From Brevibacterium sp. 'Marine' (GTDB lineage: Bacteria; Actinomycetota; Actinomycetes; Actinomycetales; Brevibacteriaceae), in the NCBI RefSeq assembly GCF_012844365.1, contig NZ_CP051626.1, forward strand, positions 3,286,001 through 3,350,000: a DNA stretch of 64,000 nt. Direction: 5' to 3'. Both the position numbers and the translations under genes were made by a program. This document shows, piece after piece, positions 8,161-15,766 of this stretch. Numbering within the stretch: position 1 is the stretch's first letter; every line of letters begins with the position of its first letter. Under the pieces are notes generated by a model that searched no databases, was not told the origin of the DNA, and saw nothing but the letters and a program-made list of their open reading frames with translations.

Positions 8161-8480
8161 TCGACGCCCTTTCCGTTCTCCTCGGCCCATCTTGCCGGAT
8201 TGATGAGCTTGTCGACGACTTCATCGACGACATCGTCGAGACCTCGGTGCAGATCGTCGACGGAGCCGGTGATCCCGTGCTGGTCCTTGATCTGGTCCAT
8301 CGCCTCATCGAGTTCGAGAAGGGCCTCGCCGAGGCGGTTCTGTTCGTCCTCTGTGAGGTCCCCGCCTTCCATCCGGCGCACGGCTTGGGTCTCGAGGGCT
8401 TCCTGAATCACCTCGACGAGGGTGACGACGAGGGTGAGAACCCCGTGTTTGAGGCTCTCCTCGTTGACGTTGAGCGTCAT
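8157..8480 (-). CDS. gvpK: Gas vesicle protein GvpK
   Basis: 107 residues, GvpK family. It shows the conserved N-terminal segment GVLTLVVTLVEVIQEALE, a short linker rich in Glu, and the C-terminal amphipathic helix LHRGLDDVVDEVVDKLI. GvpK is an essential accessory protein in vesicle assembly in several hosts (established). It overlaps both neighbours by 4 nt (ATGA), so its synthesis is coupled to the upstream GvpJ-PH fusion and to gvpL. Confidence 0.93.
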   Translation of the reverse strand: MTLNVNEESLKHGVLTLVVTLVEVIQEALETQAVRRMEGGDLTEDEQNRLGEALLELDEAMDQIKDQHGITGSVDDLHRGLDDVVDEVVDKLINPARWAEENGKGVE

Positions 8481-9478
8481 GTTTCTGCTCCTTCTTCCGC
8501 ACGTTCGGCGCGGCTGCTGTCAGGCCGCGTGGGCTCCTCGAGCGGCACGGTGCCCCTGTCATCAAGTGCTCCTGTTCGCCAGTCGTCGAGCGCTCTCGAC
8601 CATGCGCCGGCATCGTCTGCGGCCAGCGTGATGGTCGAATCCCCGGTCTCGAGGATGAGGGTCTGTCCGTCGTCGGTGGGGTTGCTGTGCTCTTCCCGGC
8701 GACAGGCCTTCAGCTGTCCACGGGAGATCCGCACTCGGGCGCGGCCGTCCATCGGCGACCTCCAGGTCAGTTCCGTGTTCGATAGCTGCGCCTGCCCGCC
8801 GCGCCACGCGCTCCCGGACGACAGGGTCTCGAGAAACCACATCCGCCCCTCTCTCAGAGGCCGGTCCCCCGCCGTCGTCGCCTCCGGGGTCGAGGATGAG
8901 GCGTCGTCGGCCCGGTCGAGCCGAGCCTGGACCAGCGAGATGAGGCGATCGGGCTCGAGGGCCGAAACGATCGCCTCGCTGCCGTCGTTGAGCCCGACGA
9001 GGATGCGCGTGCGCTCCGCACCTCCGATGGAGGGCTCGCGCAGCGCGGAGACCGAGGCGATCGCGTCCAGGCGCGTCTGCCACAGTGTCTCTGCAGGGTC
9101 ACGTCGATGGATGATGAGACGCTGAGTGGTGAGGTAGGCGCTGCCGGGCCGCCACGTCCGATAGAAGTTGTCCTGATAGTGCCCTCCGGCCATCTTGGCG
9201 AGGATCTCCTCGTCGGAGGCCAACGGCAGATGCGTGCGGACTGCTCTCTGGACCCACTCCCGGGTGTCGCGGTCCCACTGCTGCATCATCCCGTACTCGA
9301 TCATCGTCTCGATCCCCGCGATCGTGGCACGCAGATTGATTCCGATGAGCGGGATGTCCGAGACCGAGATGATGAGGTCGAGGTTGAGATGGACACCCTT
9401 GTTGAGAAGCACCTCGATGAGATCGGGCAGAGTTGCCCGCGGGTCGCGTGTGGGCTGCATGATCGCGTCTGCGGACAT
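8477..9478 (-). CDS. GvpA/J-type protein fused to two PH/GRAM-like domains
   Basis: 333 residues. Residues about 14-68 are a GvpA/J core (LPDLIEVLLNKGVHLNLD, IPLIGINLRATIAG). After a linker, residues about 105-180 look like a GRAM/PH-type beta fold (RTWRPGSAYLTTQRLIIHRR, LDAIASVSALR). A second PH-like unit spans about 215-315 (FLETLSSGSAWRGGQAQLS, ISRGQLKACRRE, ending AWSRALDDW). ATG 9478 follows GAGG by 5 nt and lies 7 nt after the upstream stop. Typical GvpJ or GvpS proteins are 100-150 residues, so the extension is unusual. It may link the vesicle to membranes or other proteins (inference). Confidence 0.8.
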   Translation of the reverse strand: MSADAIMQPTRDPRATLPDLIEVLLNKGVHLNLDLIISVSDIPLIGINLRATIAGIETMIEYGMMQQWDRDTREWVQRAVRTHLPLASDEEILAKMAGGHYQDNFYRTWRPGSAYLTTQRLIIHRRDPAETLWQTRLDAIASVSALREPSIGGAERTRILVGLNDGSEAIVSALEPDRLISLVQARLDRADDASSSTPEATTAGDRPLREGRMWFLETLSSGSAWRGGQAQLSNTELTWRSPMDGRARVRISRGQLKACRREEHSNPTDDGQTLILETGDSTITLAADDAGAWSRALDDWRTGALDDRGTVPLEEPTRPDSSRAERAEEGAET

Positions 9479-9485
9479 GGTTGCC

Positions 9486-9968
9486 TCAGCGATCGTCGGC
9501 GGATGAGCCGGCGGCGGGAGTGCCCGCATCGGCGGACGAGCCGGCGGCTTGCTCCGCGGAGATGTCGTCGTCCGCGGAGTTCAGCTGCGCCGGTTCCCCG
9601 GCCTCGATCCGCTTCGAACGCGCACTCTGCCAGCCGCACCAGGGGCAGTAGTCGTTCATCAGCTGCGCGAGTGCGGAGCGCTTTCCGCATTCGGGGCAGG
9701 TGTCCTTCTGTTCGACTGCTTCCTTCCACGCGACGGTCTCCCGGTCCGTGCCCGCGGGGAAGTCCAGACCGTAGCGGGCCGCGGTCTCGAAGGAGGCCAG
9801 GGCGGCCCTGATCCGGATCCCCAGCAGCTCGACACCGGCCACGGAGACCATGATGTCCGCGTTGAGGACCAGACCTTTGTCCAGCAGCGTCTCCACGACG
9901 TGCAGCAGCGTGCCCTCCTGGCTGCGCTGCGGCTGCATCGCATCGTTCGGCTGATTCATGATGCTCAT
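9486..9968 (-). CDS. gvpJ: GvpJ-type gas vesicle protein with zinc-ribbon tail
   Basis: About 160 residues. The GvpA/J core is at about 12-68 (LLHVVETLLDKGLVLNADI, AGVELLGIRIRAALAS), followed by a C-x2-C ... C-x2-C zinc ribbon (CPECGKRS ... YCPWCGW) and an Asp/Ser/Ala-rich tail. ATG at 9968 is preferred, with AAAGGG 4-9 nt upstream; an in-frame ATG at 9959 is possible. GvpJ proteins are minor shell or tip components (established). A zinc ribbon on one is not something I know as standard. Confidence 0.85.
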   Translation of the reverse strand: MSIMNQPNDAMQPQRSQEGTLLHVVETLLDKGLVLNADIMVSVAGVELLGIRIRAALASFETAARYGLDFPAGTDRETVAWKEAVEQKDTCPECGKRSALAQLMNDYCPWCGWQSARSKRIEAGEPAQLNSADDDISAEQAAGSSADAGTPAAGSSADDR

Positions 9969-9981
9969 ATCGCCCTTTCGA

Positions 9982-10476
9982 TCACTCGCTCGGCCGGCCG
10001 CGAACGTAGCGATCCTTCCTGTCATAGGCCATGAGCTCCCCGTCCGCATCGAGCTCGATCTCGTACTCGGCCAGCAGATCCGCGCTGTCGGGAATGCGTC
10101 GGGATTCCACGACCTCCAGCCGTACGGACCACCGGTCGTCCTTCCACCTCGTGCCGACCACGGACTCCGGTGGTCTGCCGGTGAGGGTGCTGAACTGCTC
10201 GATCGCCTTCTTCACCGCGCTGACCGCAGAGATCCTCTGATCGGTCGCACTGTGGGACCGACTCTCCGGGCGCGAGGACGGCTTCGCCTTCTCAGTTGAC
10301 GAGGACGTCGCCTTCTCGCGTGAGGACGACGCCGCTGCGGACGACCGGCGGGACGTCCCGGCTGTCGTGCGCTCCTTCTCCGCCGGTTTCCGGGCGCGCT
10401 TCGTGGTCGTGCCTCCGTCGTCTGCAGAGCTGCCCTCTGCTTTCGCCCCTTCGTTCGCTCTCGACTCTTCGCTCAT
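9982..10476 (-). CDS. gvpO: Gas vesicle protein GvpO
   Basis: 164 residues. The first 80 are a charged, Ser/Lys/Glu-rich low-complexity segment; the GvpO domain follows (VSAVKKAIEQFSTLTGR, ESVVGTRWKDDRWSVRLEVVE, LLAEYEIELDADGELMAYDR, RKDRYVRG). GvpO is required for vesicle formation in haloarchaea and is conserved in actinobacterial clusters (established). ATG 10476 overlaps the gvpG stop by 4 nt. Confidence 0.92.
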   Translation of the reverse strand: MSEESRANEGAKAEGSSADDGGTTTKRARKPAEKERTTAGTSRRSSAAASSSREKATSSSTEKAKPSSRPESRSHSATDQRISAVSAVKKAIEQFSTLTGRPPESVVGTRWKDDRWSVRLEVVESRRIPDSADLLAEYEIELDADGELMAYDRKDRYVRGRPSE

Positions 10477-10724
10477 CGGTCCTCCTCGGTTCTGCGCCGA
10501 CGGCCCTCGAGCAGTCGTCCGACGAGCTCACGCTCGAGGGCATCGGCTTCGTCATCACTGATCGATCCGCGCTCGCGTGCTCCGGCGACCTCTTCCAGCT
10601 GGCGCCGGATGGCACCGGGATCGAAATAGCGCTTCTCGGCTTCTCCTCTGACCTGCTCGGCGACCCATACGGTTCCCTTGAGCGGTGCCAAGGGAGCACC
10701 GAAGACTGCTGACAGGAGTCCCAT
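10473..10724 (-). CDS. gvpG: Gas vesicle protein GvpG
   Basis: 83 residues, GvpG family: hydrophobic N-terminus LLSAVFGAPLAPLKGTVWV followed by a charged helix with RRQLEEVAGARERG and EADALERELVGRLL. It is a small accessory protein expressed early in vesicle assembly in other systems. It lies 8 nt downstream of gvpF and overlaps gvpO by 4 nt. Confidence 0.93.
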   Translation of the reverse strand: MGLLSAVFGAPLAPLKGTVWVAEQVRGEAEKRYFDPGAIRRQLEEVAGARERGSISDDEADALERELVGRLLEGRRRRTEEDR

Positions 10725-10732
10725 GACGTCGC

Positions 10733-11485
10733 CTATGCCTCGGGGACGAAGTCGTAGGGTGCCTGCGGTCCGATCAGCCGGAATCTCATCCGCTCCTGGT
10801 TCGCCTCCGCCAACTCCTCGATGACGGCGTCGAACTCGTCGAGGGCGTCCCTGCGGACCAACATCGCCACCTCGGCGACGTCCTCGGCCTGGCCGACTTC
10901 TCGCATCGCCGTCTCAACGGTCGCGGAGCGGATCTGCTCGAGGACCGGAGGAGCTTCGGTCCTTCTCCAGCTCTCCATCGTCGTGACGACGATCTCTCCG
11001 AGCCGGATGCGTTCGTTCCTCGTCTCGTCTTCGCTCGTGCCGCTGATCCTCTCTCTCAGCTCGGCGACCTCGGGGTTGCCGCTGACGATCTCCCGCAGTA
11101 TCGCGTCGCGATCGAAGGTGATCCTCAGGGTGAACTGCGTGCATCCGGACAGCTGTCCGAGCGCCTCGGCGAAGGCCTCAGCCTGCGGAGCGAGAATCTC
11201 CTCGGCGATATCGGCCCCTCCGGGGACGACAGTTCCGAATGCAAGCGGCAGCACCGGTTGCTTCTCGGCCAGCTCGTCGAGAACGACGCTGTGGTTCTGC
11301 AGAGCTTCGGGAGTGCCCAGCATCCCACTGTCCGCGAGTTCCGTGACCACAGCCGCAACTGCCCCGGACTCGACGAGAGCGAGGGCATTGCCCTGCACTC
11401 CGTCGGGCCCGTTCGGCAGCTCGGCACCGGCGCGTACGATCCCGTACAGATACCGATCGGCCAAGGGTGCGCCTTCTTCACTCAT
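10733..11485 (-). CDS. gvpF: Gas vesicle protein GvpF (GvpL/F family, proximal copy)
   Basis: 250 residues. [13 protein letters not shown] at the N-terminus, [13 protein letters not shown], and the C-terminal [17 protein letters not shown] are characteristic of GvpF/L. GvpF proteins bind GvpA and are thought to start growth of the shell (established). ATG 11485 overlaps the gvpA stop by 4 nt. Diverged paralogue of the gene at 7312. Confidence 0.92.
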   Translation of the reverse strand: MSEEGAPLADRYLYGIVRAGAELPNGPDGVQGNALALVESGAVAAVVTELADSGMLGTPEALQNHSVVLDELAEKQPVLPLAFGTVVPGGADIAEEILAPQAEAFAEALGQLSGCTQFTLRITFDRDAILREIVSGNPEVAELRERISGTSEDETRNERIRLGEIVVTTMESWRRTEAPPVLEQIRSATVETAMREVGQAEDVAEVAMLVRRDALDEFDAVIEELAEANQERMRFRLIGPQAPYDFVPEA

Positions 11486-11916
11486 TCGGACTCCGCGGAG
11501 CTGCGCGCCGGGCGTTTGGTCCGGCGACGCGATTTCTCCTGGTTCGAACTCTCGCCGGAGTCGTCATCGGAGTCATCCGAGGTGAGGGCATCTTTGATGC
11601 CTTCCACAGCTCCCTGGGTCTTGCCCTTGGAGCCGTTCTCCATCATTCCGCCCATCATCTCCGGCAGATCGCGTCCGCCCTGCTGGGTCAGATCGAGGCG
11701 GTTCGTCGCCTCGGCGAAGCGCAGATAGGTGTCCACGCTGGCGATGACGATGCGCGCGTCGATCGTGAGAATCTCGATCCCCACCAGTGAGACGCGTACG
11801 TATGCATCGATGACCAGGCCCTTGTCGAGGATGATCTCGATGACGTCCGCGAGCGAACTCGATGACGGACGGTCGACGTAGCTTCCGCGTGATCGTTCAA
11901 CTGTGCTCGTGCTCAT
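11482..11916 (-). CDS. gvpA: Major gas vesicle shell protein GvpA
   Basis: 144 residues. The shell core occupies about 20-75 ([51 protein letters not shown]), with the near-invariant helix-strand-strand-helix order of GvpA. A charged tail of about 70 residues rich in Asp, Ser, Lys and Arg extends beyond the usual ~75-residue protein. It is the only stand-alone GvpA here, so it should be the shell subunit. AAGGAC lies just before the ATG. It is 31 nt downstream of the SRPBCC gene. Confidence 0.94.
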   Translation of the reverse strand: MSTSTVERSRGSYVDRPSSSSLADVIEIILDKGLVIDAYVRVSLVGIEILTIDARIVIASVDTYLRFAEATNRLDLTQQGGRDLPEMMGGMMENGSKGKTQGAVEGIKDALTSDDSDDDSGESSNQEKSRRRTKRPARSSAESE

Positions 11917-11947
11917 TGTCCTTGCCTACTTCCCAATCGGAGGGCGC

Positions 11948-13054
11948 TCAGCCGCGTCCCTCATCGTCTTCGGCGGGTTCTTCAGATTCTTCGTCTTCGA
12001 CGGGCTCCCCGGATTCAGCGCCCTCCGGCTCCTCCTCGAAGTCCTCTGCGGGCTCCGCGTCGTCTGCCTCGGCCGGTCCCTCGTCCTCGTACTCCTCGAC
12101 CGGCTCCTCCTCGTACTCCTCTTCGGCTTCGCCCTCGGCGGGCTCGGCCTCGGTCTCCTCCGCCTCGGATTCGTCGGGTTCATCCGCGCCGAAGTCGTCA
12201 TCCGCGACCTGGTCCTCGGTCGGCTCGTCCTCGCTATCTTCGGGCTGGGCCTGATCCTGCTCGAGGCCGTCCTCGTGGGAGGTGACGAGTTCTCCGTCGC
12301 GGATCTCTCCGCGCCATCCTTCGACGCTGTCGGGGTCGACCATGATCTGCCTCATCACATGGCGGACGAAGAACTTCAGTTCGAGGCGGAAACGGCGGGG
12401 AACGGTGAACCACAGTGCACCAACACCTTCCATGAAGCCCTGCTTGTGGTACTCGCCCACCGCAATGATCCGGGTCAGCCTGGGCGCGACCTCGTGGAAG
12501 GAGATGCTGCCGCTGATATACCCCTTCTCGCCGGTCGATTCCCAGACGATGTGAGAGTCGGGGACCTGCTCGGTGATCGTGGCTTCCCAGGTTCGATGCG
12601 ACCAGACGGCCTGCCCTTTGATGCTGAGGGTGACGTCGTCGGTGCGTTCGACGTTCTCGACCTTCTTCATGAAGTCGGGCCAGTCCTCGAACGTCGTGAA
12701 CGCGTTGTAGGCCACGTTCAGCGGAACACCGACCTCGGCGGTCTCCACGATGTTGGAGAACTTGAAATCACCGGAGCCGCCCGAACCGCTCGAGCCGCCG
12801 CCGAACAGACCCTTGACCTTCTCCTTGACACCGGTCGTCGCCGCGGACAACGCCGCTTTCGCCGGTGACTTGCCCTCGGCGATCTCCTCTGCGCCGGCCT
12901 GGGCCGCGGGCGCCGGAGCATCGCCCACACCGTCGAGGCGGTCGGCGATCTTCTCGACCCTGTCGCCGACGGAGTTCACCGCCTTGCGGCCGACGGTCTT
13001 GGCAAAGTCTCCAGCCTGCTGTTTGAGGCCGCTGAAGATCGAGTCATCACTCAT
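11948..13054 (-). CDS. SRPBCC (polyketide-cyclase-like) protein with long acidic tail, in gvp operon
   Basis: 368 residues. The N-terminal 95 contain amphipathic helices and a Gly/Ser linker. Residues about 98-240 form an SRPBCC lipid-binding-like fold (VGVPLNVAYNAFTTFEDWP, SHRTWEATITEQVPDSHIVW, ISFHEVAPRLTRIIA). The last ~120 residues are almost entirely Glu, Asp, Pro and Ala. Streptomyces vesicle clusters carry extra genes named gvpY and gvpZ; equivalence to one of these is possible but not verified. GAGGAGG before the ATG supports the start, and it overlaps the upstream gene by 8 nt. Confidence 0.8.
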   Translation of the reverse strand: MSDDSIFSGLKQQAGDFAKTVGRKAVNSVGDRVEKIADRLDGVGDAPAPAAQAGAEEIAEGKSPAKAALSAATTGVKEKVKGLFGGGSSGSGGSGDFKFSNIVETAEVGVPLNVAYNAFTTFEDWPDFMKKVENVERTDDVTLSIKGQAVWSHRTWEATITEQVPDSHIVWESTGEKGYISGSISFHEVAPRLTRIIAVGEYHKQGFMEGVGALWFTVPRRFRLELKFFVRHVMRQIMVDPDSVEGWRGEIRDGELVTSHEDGLEQDQAQPEDSEDEPTEDQVADDDFGADEPDESEAEETEAEPAEGEAEEEYEEEPVEEYEDEGPAEADDAEPAEDFEEEPEGAESGEPVEDEESEEPAEDDEGRG

Positions 13055-13730
13055 CTTCGGCCTCCTCGGGTTTGGCAGCGGAGCGGGAGGACGATGTCTT
13101 CTTCGCAGTCGTCGAGCGCCTGGAGCCCGACTTCGTGCGCGAACCGCGCGAAGCTGTCGAGGACTTCGACGAACGCGTGCCCTTCGCAGAGCGCTTCGCT
13201 GTCGAGGACCGCTTGGCTGCCGGCTTCTTCGGAGCCTCCTCCTCTACCTGCGTCTCTTCGTCGGCCTCCTGCTCATCGTCGGTCGGCTCCGCCTCGTCGG
13301 CTTCAGACTCCTCGGTGTTCTCGGGAGCGTTCTCGTCCTCTGTCTCGGGAGCGTCCTCTTCGTCGTCCGCGCCCTCGCTGTCATCGACATTGGGGTCGAT
13401 CGAGTCGGCGGCGTCGTCGAGGGTCGACTTCATCTTCTCGGTCTGATCCTGAAGCTTGACGCTGAGCTGGTCGACTCCCTTCGCGGCCACGGCTTTGACC
13501 GCACTCTTGCCGGATTCGGCCAGACGGCCGGTGATCTTCTCCTGGAGACTCTTGAGCTCGGGGGAAGAATCAGCGAAATCCTTGAGCCCGCCCAGAAGCT
13601 GATCGCGATTCTTCGCGGCAGTGGTTCCGGCGACAGCCGAGGCGACCGTGAGTGCCAGGCCGAGTTTCTTGGTTCTGCCGAGCATGTAGCCCGCCAGTAT
13701 CAGACCGGTGATCTTCATCTTGTTGTTCAT
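13047..13730 (-). CDS. First gene of gvp operon: membrane-anchored, charged low-complexity protein
   Basis: 227 residues. An N-terminal hydrophobic stretch (ITGLILAGYMLGRTKKLGLA, then LTVASAVAGTTAA) suggests a membrane or vesicle anchor. A helical region follows (LKSLQEKITGRLAESGK), then about 55 acidic residues and a C-terminal Lys/Arg/Ser/Thr tail resembling histone H1 (AAKRSSTAKRSAKGTRSS). No enzymatic motif. ATG 13730 is chosen over a longer frame because GGAGG lies 5 nt upstream. It may correspond to the gvpY of other actinobacteria (inference). Confidence 0.78.
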   Translation of the reverse strand: MNNKMKITGLILAGYMLGRTKKLGLALTVASAVAGTTAAKNRDQLLGGLKDFADSSPELKSLQEKITGRLAESGKSAVKAVAAKGVDQLSVKLQDQTEKMKSTLDDAADSIDPNVDDSEGADDEEDAPETEDENAPENTEESEADEAEPTDDEQEADEETQVEEEAPKKPAAKRSSTAKRSAKGTRSSKSSTASRGSRTKSGSRRSTTAKKTSSSRSAAKPEEAEDE

Positions 13731-14021
13731 GATTGCCTCCGTCTCCGCGCTGATGGGCGCGGACCGAGATTGAAGAATGGATGCCAGGAGCCCAGGCCTG
13801 GGATTGCCATGGGATGGGTTGGCGCTCTTCTGTGCTGATCGCTGTTGAGCGTTGTATCGCCTCGTGACGAGTACGGAAGGAGTTCGTCTCCGCCTGTCAT
13901 CCGAGACCGTCGCAGAGTCCTGAACGCGTCTGCGGGCTTTCTCAGAAGCCAAGAGCAATCTGCCCTTTTCACAATCGTCTGTTCAGCCACCCCGGATCCG
14001 TCAAGGGGGGTCAGAAGCGGT
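13731..14021. promoter_or_regulatory. Leader and promoter region of the gas-vesicle operon
   Basis: 291 nt with no gene, between the ligase stop and the first gas-vesicle gene. It must contain the operon promoter because all eleven downstream genes are closely packed. No clear -35/-10 pair can be assigned; a leftward GATACAAC near 13850 is the best -10-like word. Confidence 0.4.
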
Positions 14022-15140
14022 TCAGAGTGTCGCGGCATAGTGCCTGGGCTCATCGTGAGAAATGTCTGTCAATCTGTGTGATGCGAATTCGAGCAGGCCT
14101 CCCGCCCCCTTTCTCGCCACCTCCCGGCGCTGTTCTTCGGACCCGGTGCCCCGATTGAGAAGACGACAGAGTCCCTGGTGAACACGGTCGACGCCCCCAG
14201 TGCGCAGCAGGGCAGGTCGTGCGTGGTCGAAGGCTTTTCGGACGGCCTCTGCAGCCGGTACGGTTGTCTGCGACTCCGGGTCGAACAACGTTCCCCTGAG
14301 ACCGAAACGCGCAGCCTGCCAATGAGCGATGTTCAGCAGATTCGCAGTGACCGCGTCCGTTCCGGATTCGTCCATAGCGACGTCTGCGAGCGCACGGGTG
14401 AGCAGCGCGAGGGTCACAGTGGTCGCGGCGTCCAGCTGCATGTCACAGGTCCGGACTTCGACGGTCCTGTGTCGGGGTGAGAGCCTGACCAGCCACCCCA
14501 GAGTCGCCTCGTCTGACACCACATCGGATTGCAGTGCAGCATCGATCTGCGCATCGTGGTCATCGAGGTCGTGGAAGTGAGGCGGAATGCCGAAGACGAC
14601 CCAGCGCCGGTAATGGATGGAACGCCAGCTGGCGAACCCGCTGTCGGCTCCGCGCCAGAGGGGAGAATTCGCACTCAACGCTGTGAGCACGGGAATCCAC
14701 TTGCGCAGGCCGTTGACAGCTCTCAGGCCCGCTTCCCTATCGGGGATGTCGACATGGACATGCATGCCGTTGACGTACTGGTCTGCGGCGATCCCGGGAG
14801 CGAGCTGGGCGAATTCACGGTAACGGCTGCCATCGCTGACTCCCGCCGGAACCTCCGGGATCTGAGGCGGCGTGCCGAGGCCGACTGCGAGCAGCCCGCG
14901 TTCCTGAGCCGCCGCCGAGAGACTGCGGCGAAAAGTGTGCAGCGATTCGTACGCCTCGTCGGCCGTGGTCAGGACCGGAGTCGCGAACTCGATCTGGCCA
15001 GGCAGCCATTCGGCACAGGCTGCTCCGCTGCTCGGACTCACCGCACGCTCGATCTCCTGCAGGCTGCTCTTCGATCGAGCAGGCAGCAGCGAACGTCGAT
15101 CGACGAGGAGGAATTCCTCCTCGATGCCGAATTCGCTCAT
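14022..15140 (-). CDS. YbdK-type carboxylate-amine ligase (GCS2 family)
   Basis: 372 residues of the glutamate-cysteine ligase type 2 family: FGIEEEFLLVDRRSL at the N-terminus, LPGQIEFATPVLTT, HVHVDIPDREAGLRAVN, RHRTVEVRTCDMQLDA. These ATP-grasp-like enzymes join an amino acid to a gamma-carboxylate; many actinobacterial members have only weak gamma-glutamylcysteine activity (established). The ATG at 15140 has GAGG 5 nt upstream and is preferred to the GTG six nt earlier. It stands alone between the gvp operon and a small conserved gene. Confidence 0.85.
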   Translation of the reverse strand: MSEFGIEEEFLLVDRRSLLPARSKSSLQEIERAVSPSSGAACAEWLPGQIEFATPVLTTADEAYESLHTFRRSLSAAAQERGLLAVGLGTPPQIPEVPAGVSDGSRYREFAQLAPGIAADQYVNGMHVHVDIPDREAGLRAVNGLRKWIPVLTALSANSPLWRGADSGFASWRSIHYRRWVVFGIPPHFHDLDDHDAQIDAALQSDVVSDEATLGWLVRLSPRHRTVEVRTCDMQLDAATTVTLALLTRALADVAMDESGTDAVTANLLNIAHWQAARFGLRGTLFDPESQTTVPAAEAVRKAFDHARPALLRTGGVDRVHQGLCRLLNRGTGSEEQRREVARKGAGGLLEFASHRLTDISHDEPRHYAATL

Positions 15141-15457
15141 CGTCACCTCATTCCGCTTCTGACCCGCTCACGCTATTGGACGGGCGGCAAATGCGACAGA
15201 GGCGACGGGGCCTCACGGAAATACCTGCGTAGAGGTACCGAAGGCAGGTGTGAGCAGTGGTCGCTCGCGGCGATTCAGACGCGGCAGGCGGATCGCAGAT
15301 CGCCCCTGGCCTCAATCGAGGAACAGAACATACACTTTCCGGAAGATCCGAGACGAGTGACCCGAACATGGGCGAGGGTCGCTGGGTTCCGGATCACTGG
15401 CACACCGGGCAGGAGGAACCTCCTGCTGCGAAAGTCACGAGCCGAACCAGCAGACGA
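15141..15457. other. Gene-free interval between two divergent genes
   Basis: 317 nt between the leftward ligase and the rightward small gene. It presumably carries both promoters. A forward frame runs through it into the next gene, but lacks a ribosome site and similarity to the paralogue at 3142, so I treat it as non-coding. No notable repeat or palindrome. Confidence 0.5.
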
Positions 15458-15766
15458 ATGGACGATCAGAACCCGAAGCGCATCGATTCCCTTTCCGGCA
15501 TCGCATTCCCAGCCGAGCGAGCGATCAGGAGGCGGAGAAAGCTCAAAGAGGCCGTCGAATTCTGGAACATGTCGGTTGCCGGAGTGTGGCTGCACTATGT
15601 CAGCCTCGGCGGTGACCTCACCGAATACGAACTCGACGCCTACCTCCACGAGGCCTACTTCCTCACGCCCTATCAGCACGACATTCTGGCCGAGGCCGTC
15701 AATGAACTCATCGATATGCTTCCCCCGCCTCCGCGAGCCTCGCTGACCGACGAAACCGGTCTATGA
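15458..15766 (+). CDS. Conserved small protein, paralogue of the gene at 3142
   Basis: 102 residues, unknown function. The core VAGVWLHYVSLGGDLTEYEL ... HDILAEAVNELID aligns closely with the protein at 3142-3528; both share a Trp-Leu-His-Tyr motif, a Gly-Gly turn and the NELID end. Divergence outside this block marks the minimal domain as roughly residues 30-90. The 3' end overlaps the convergent MFS gene by 6 nt. Confidence 0.72.
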   Translation: MDDQNPKRIDSLSGIAFPAERAIRRRRKLKEAVEFWNMSVAGVWLHYVSLGGDLTEYELDAYLHEAYFLTPYQHDILAEAVNELIDMLPPPPRASLTDETGL

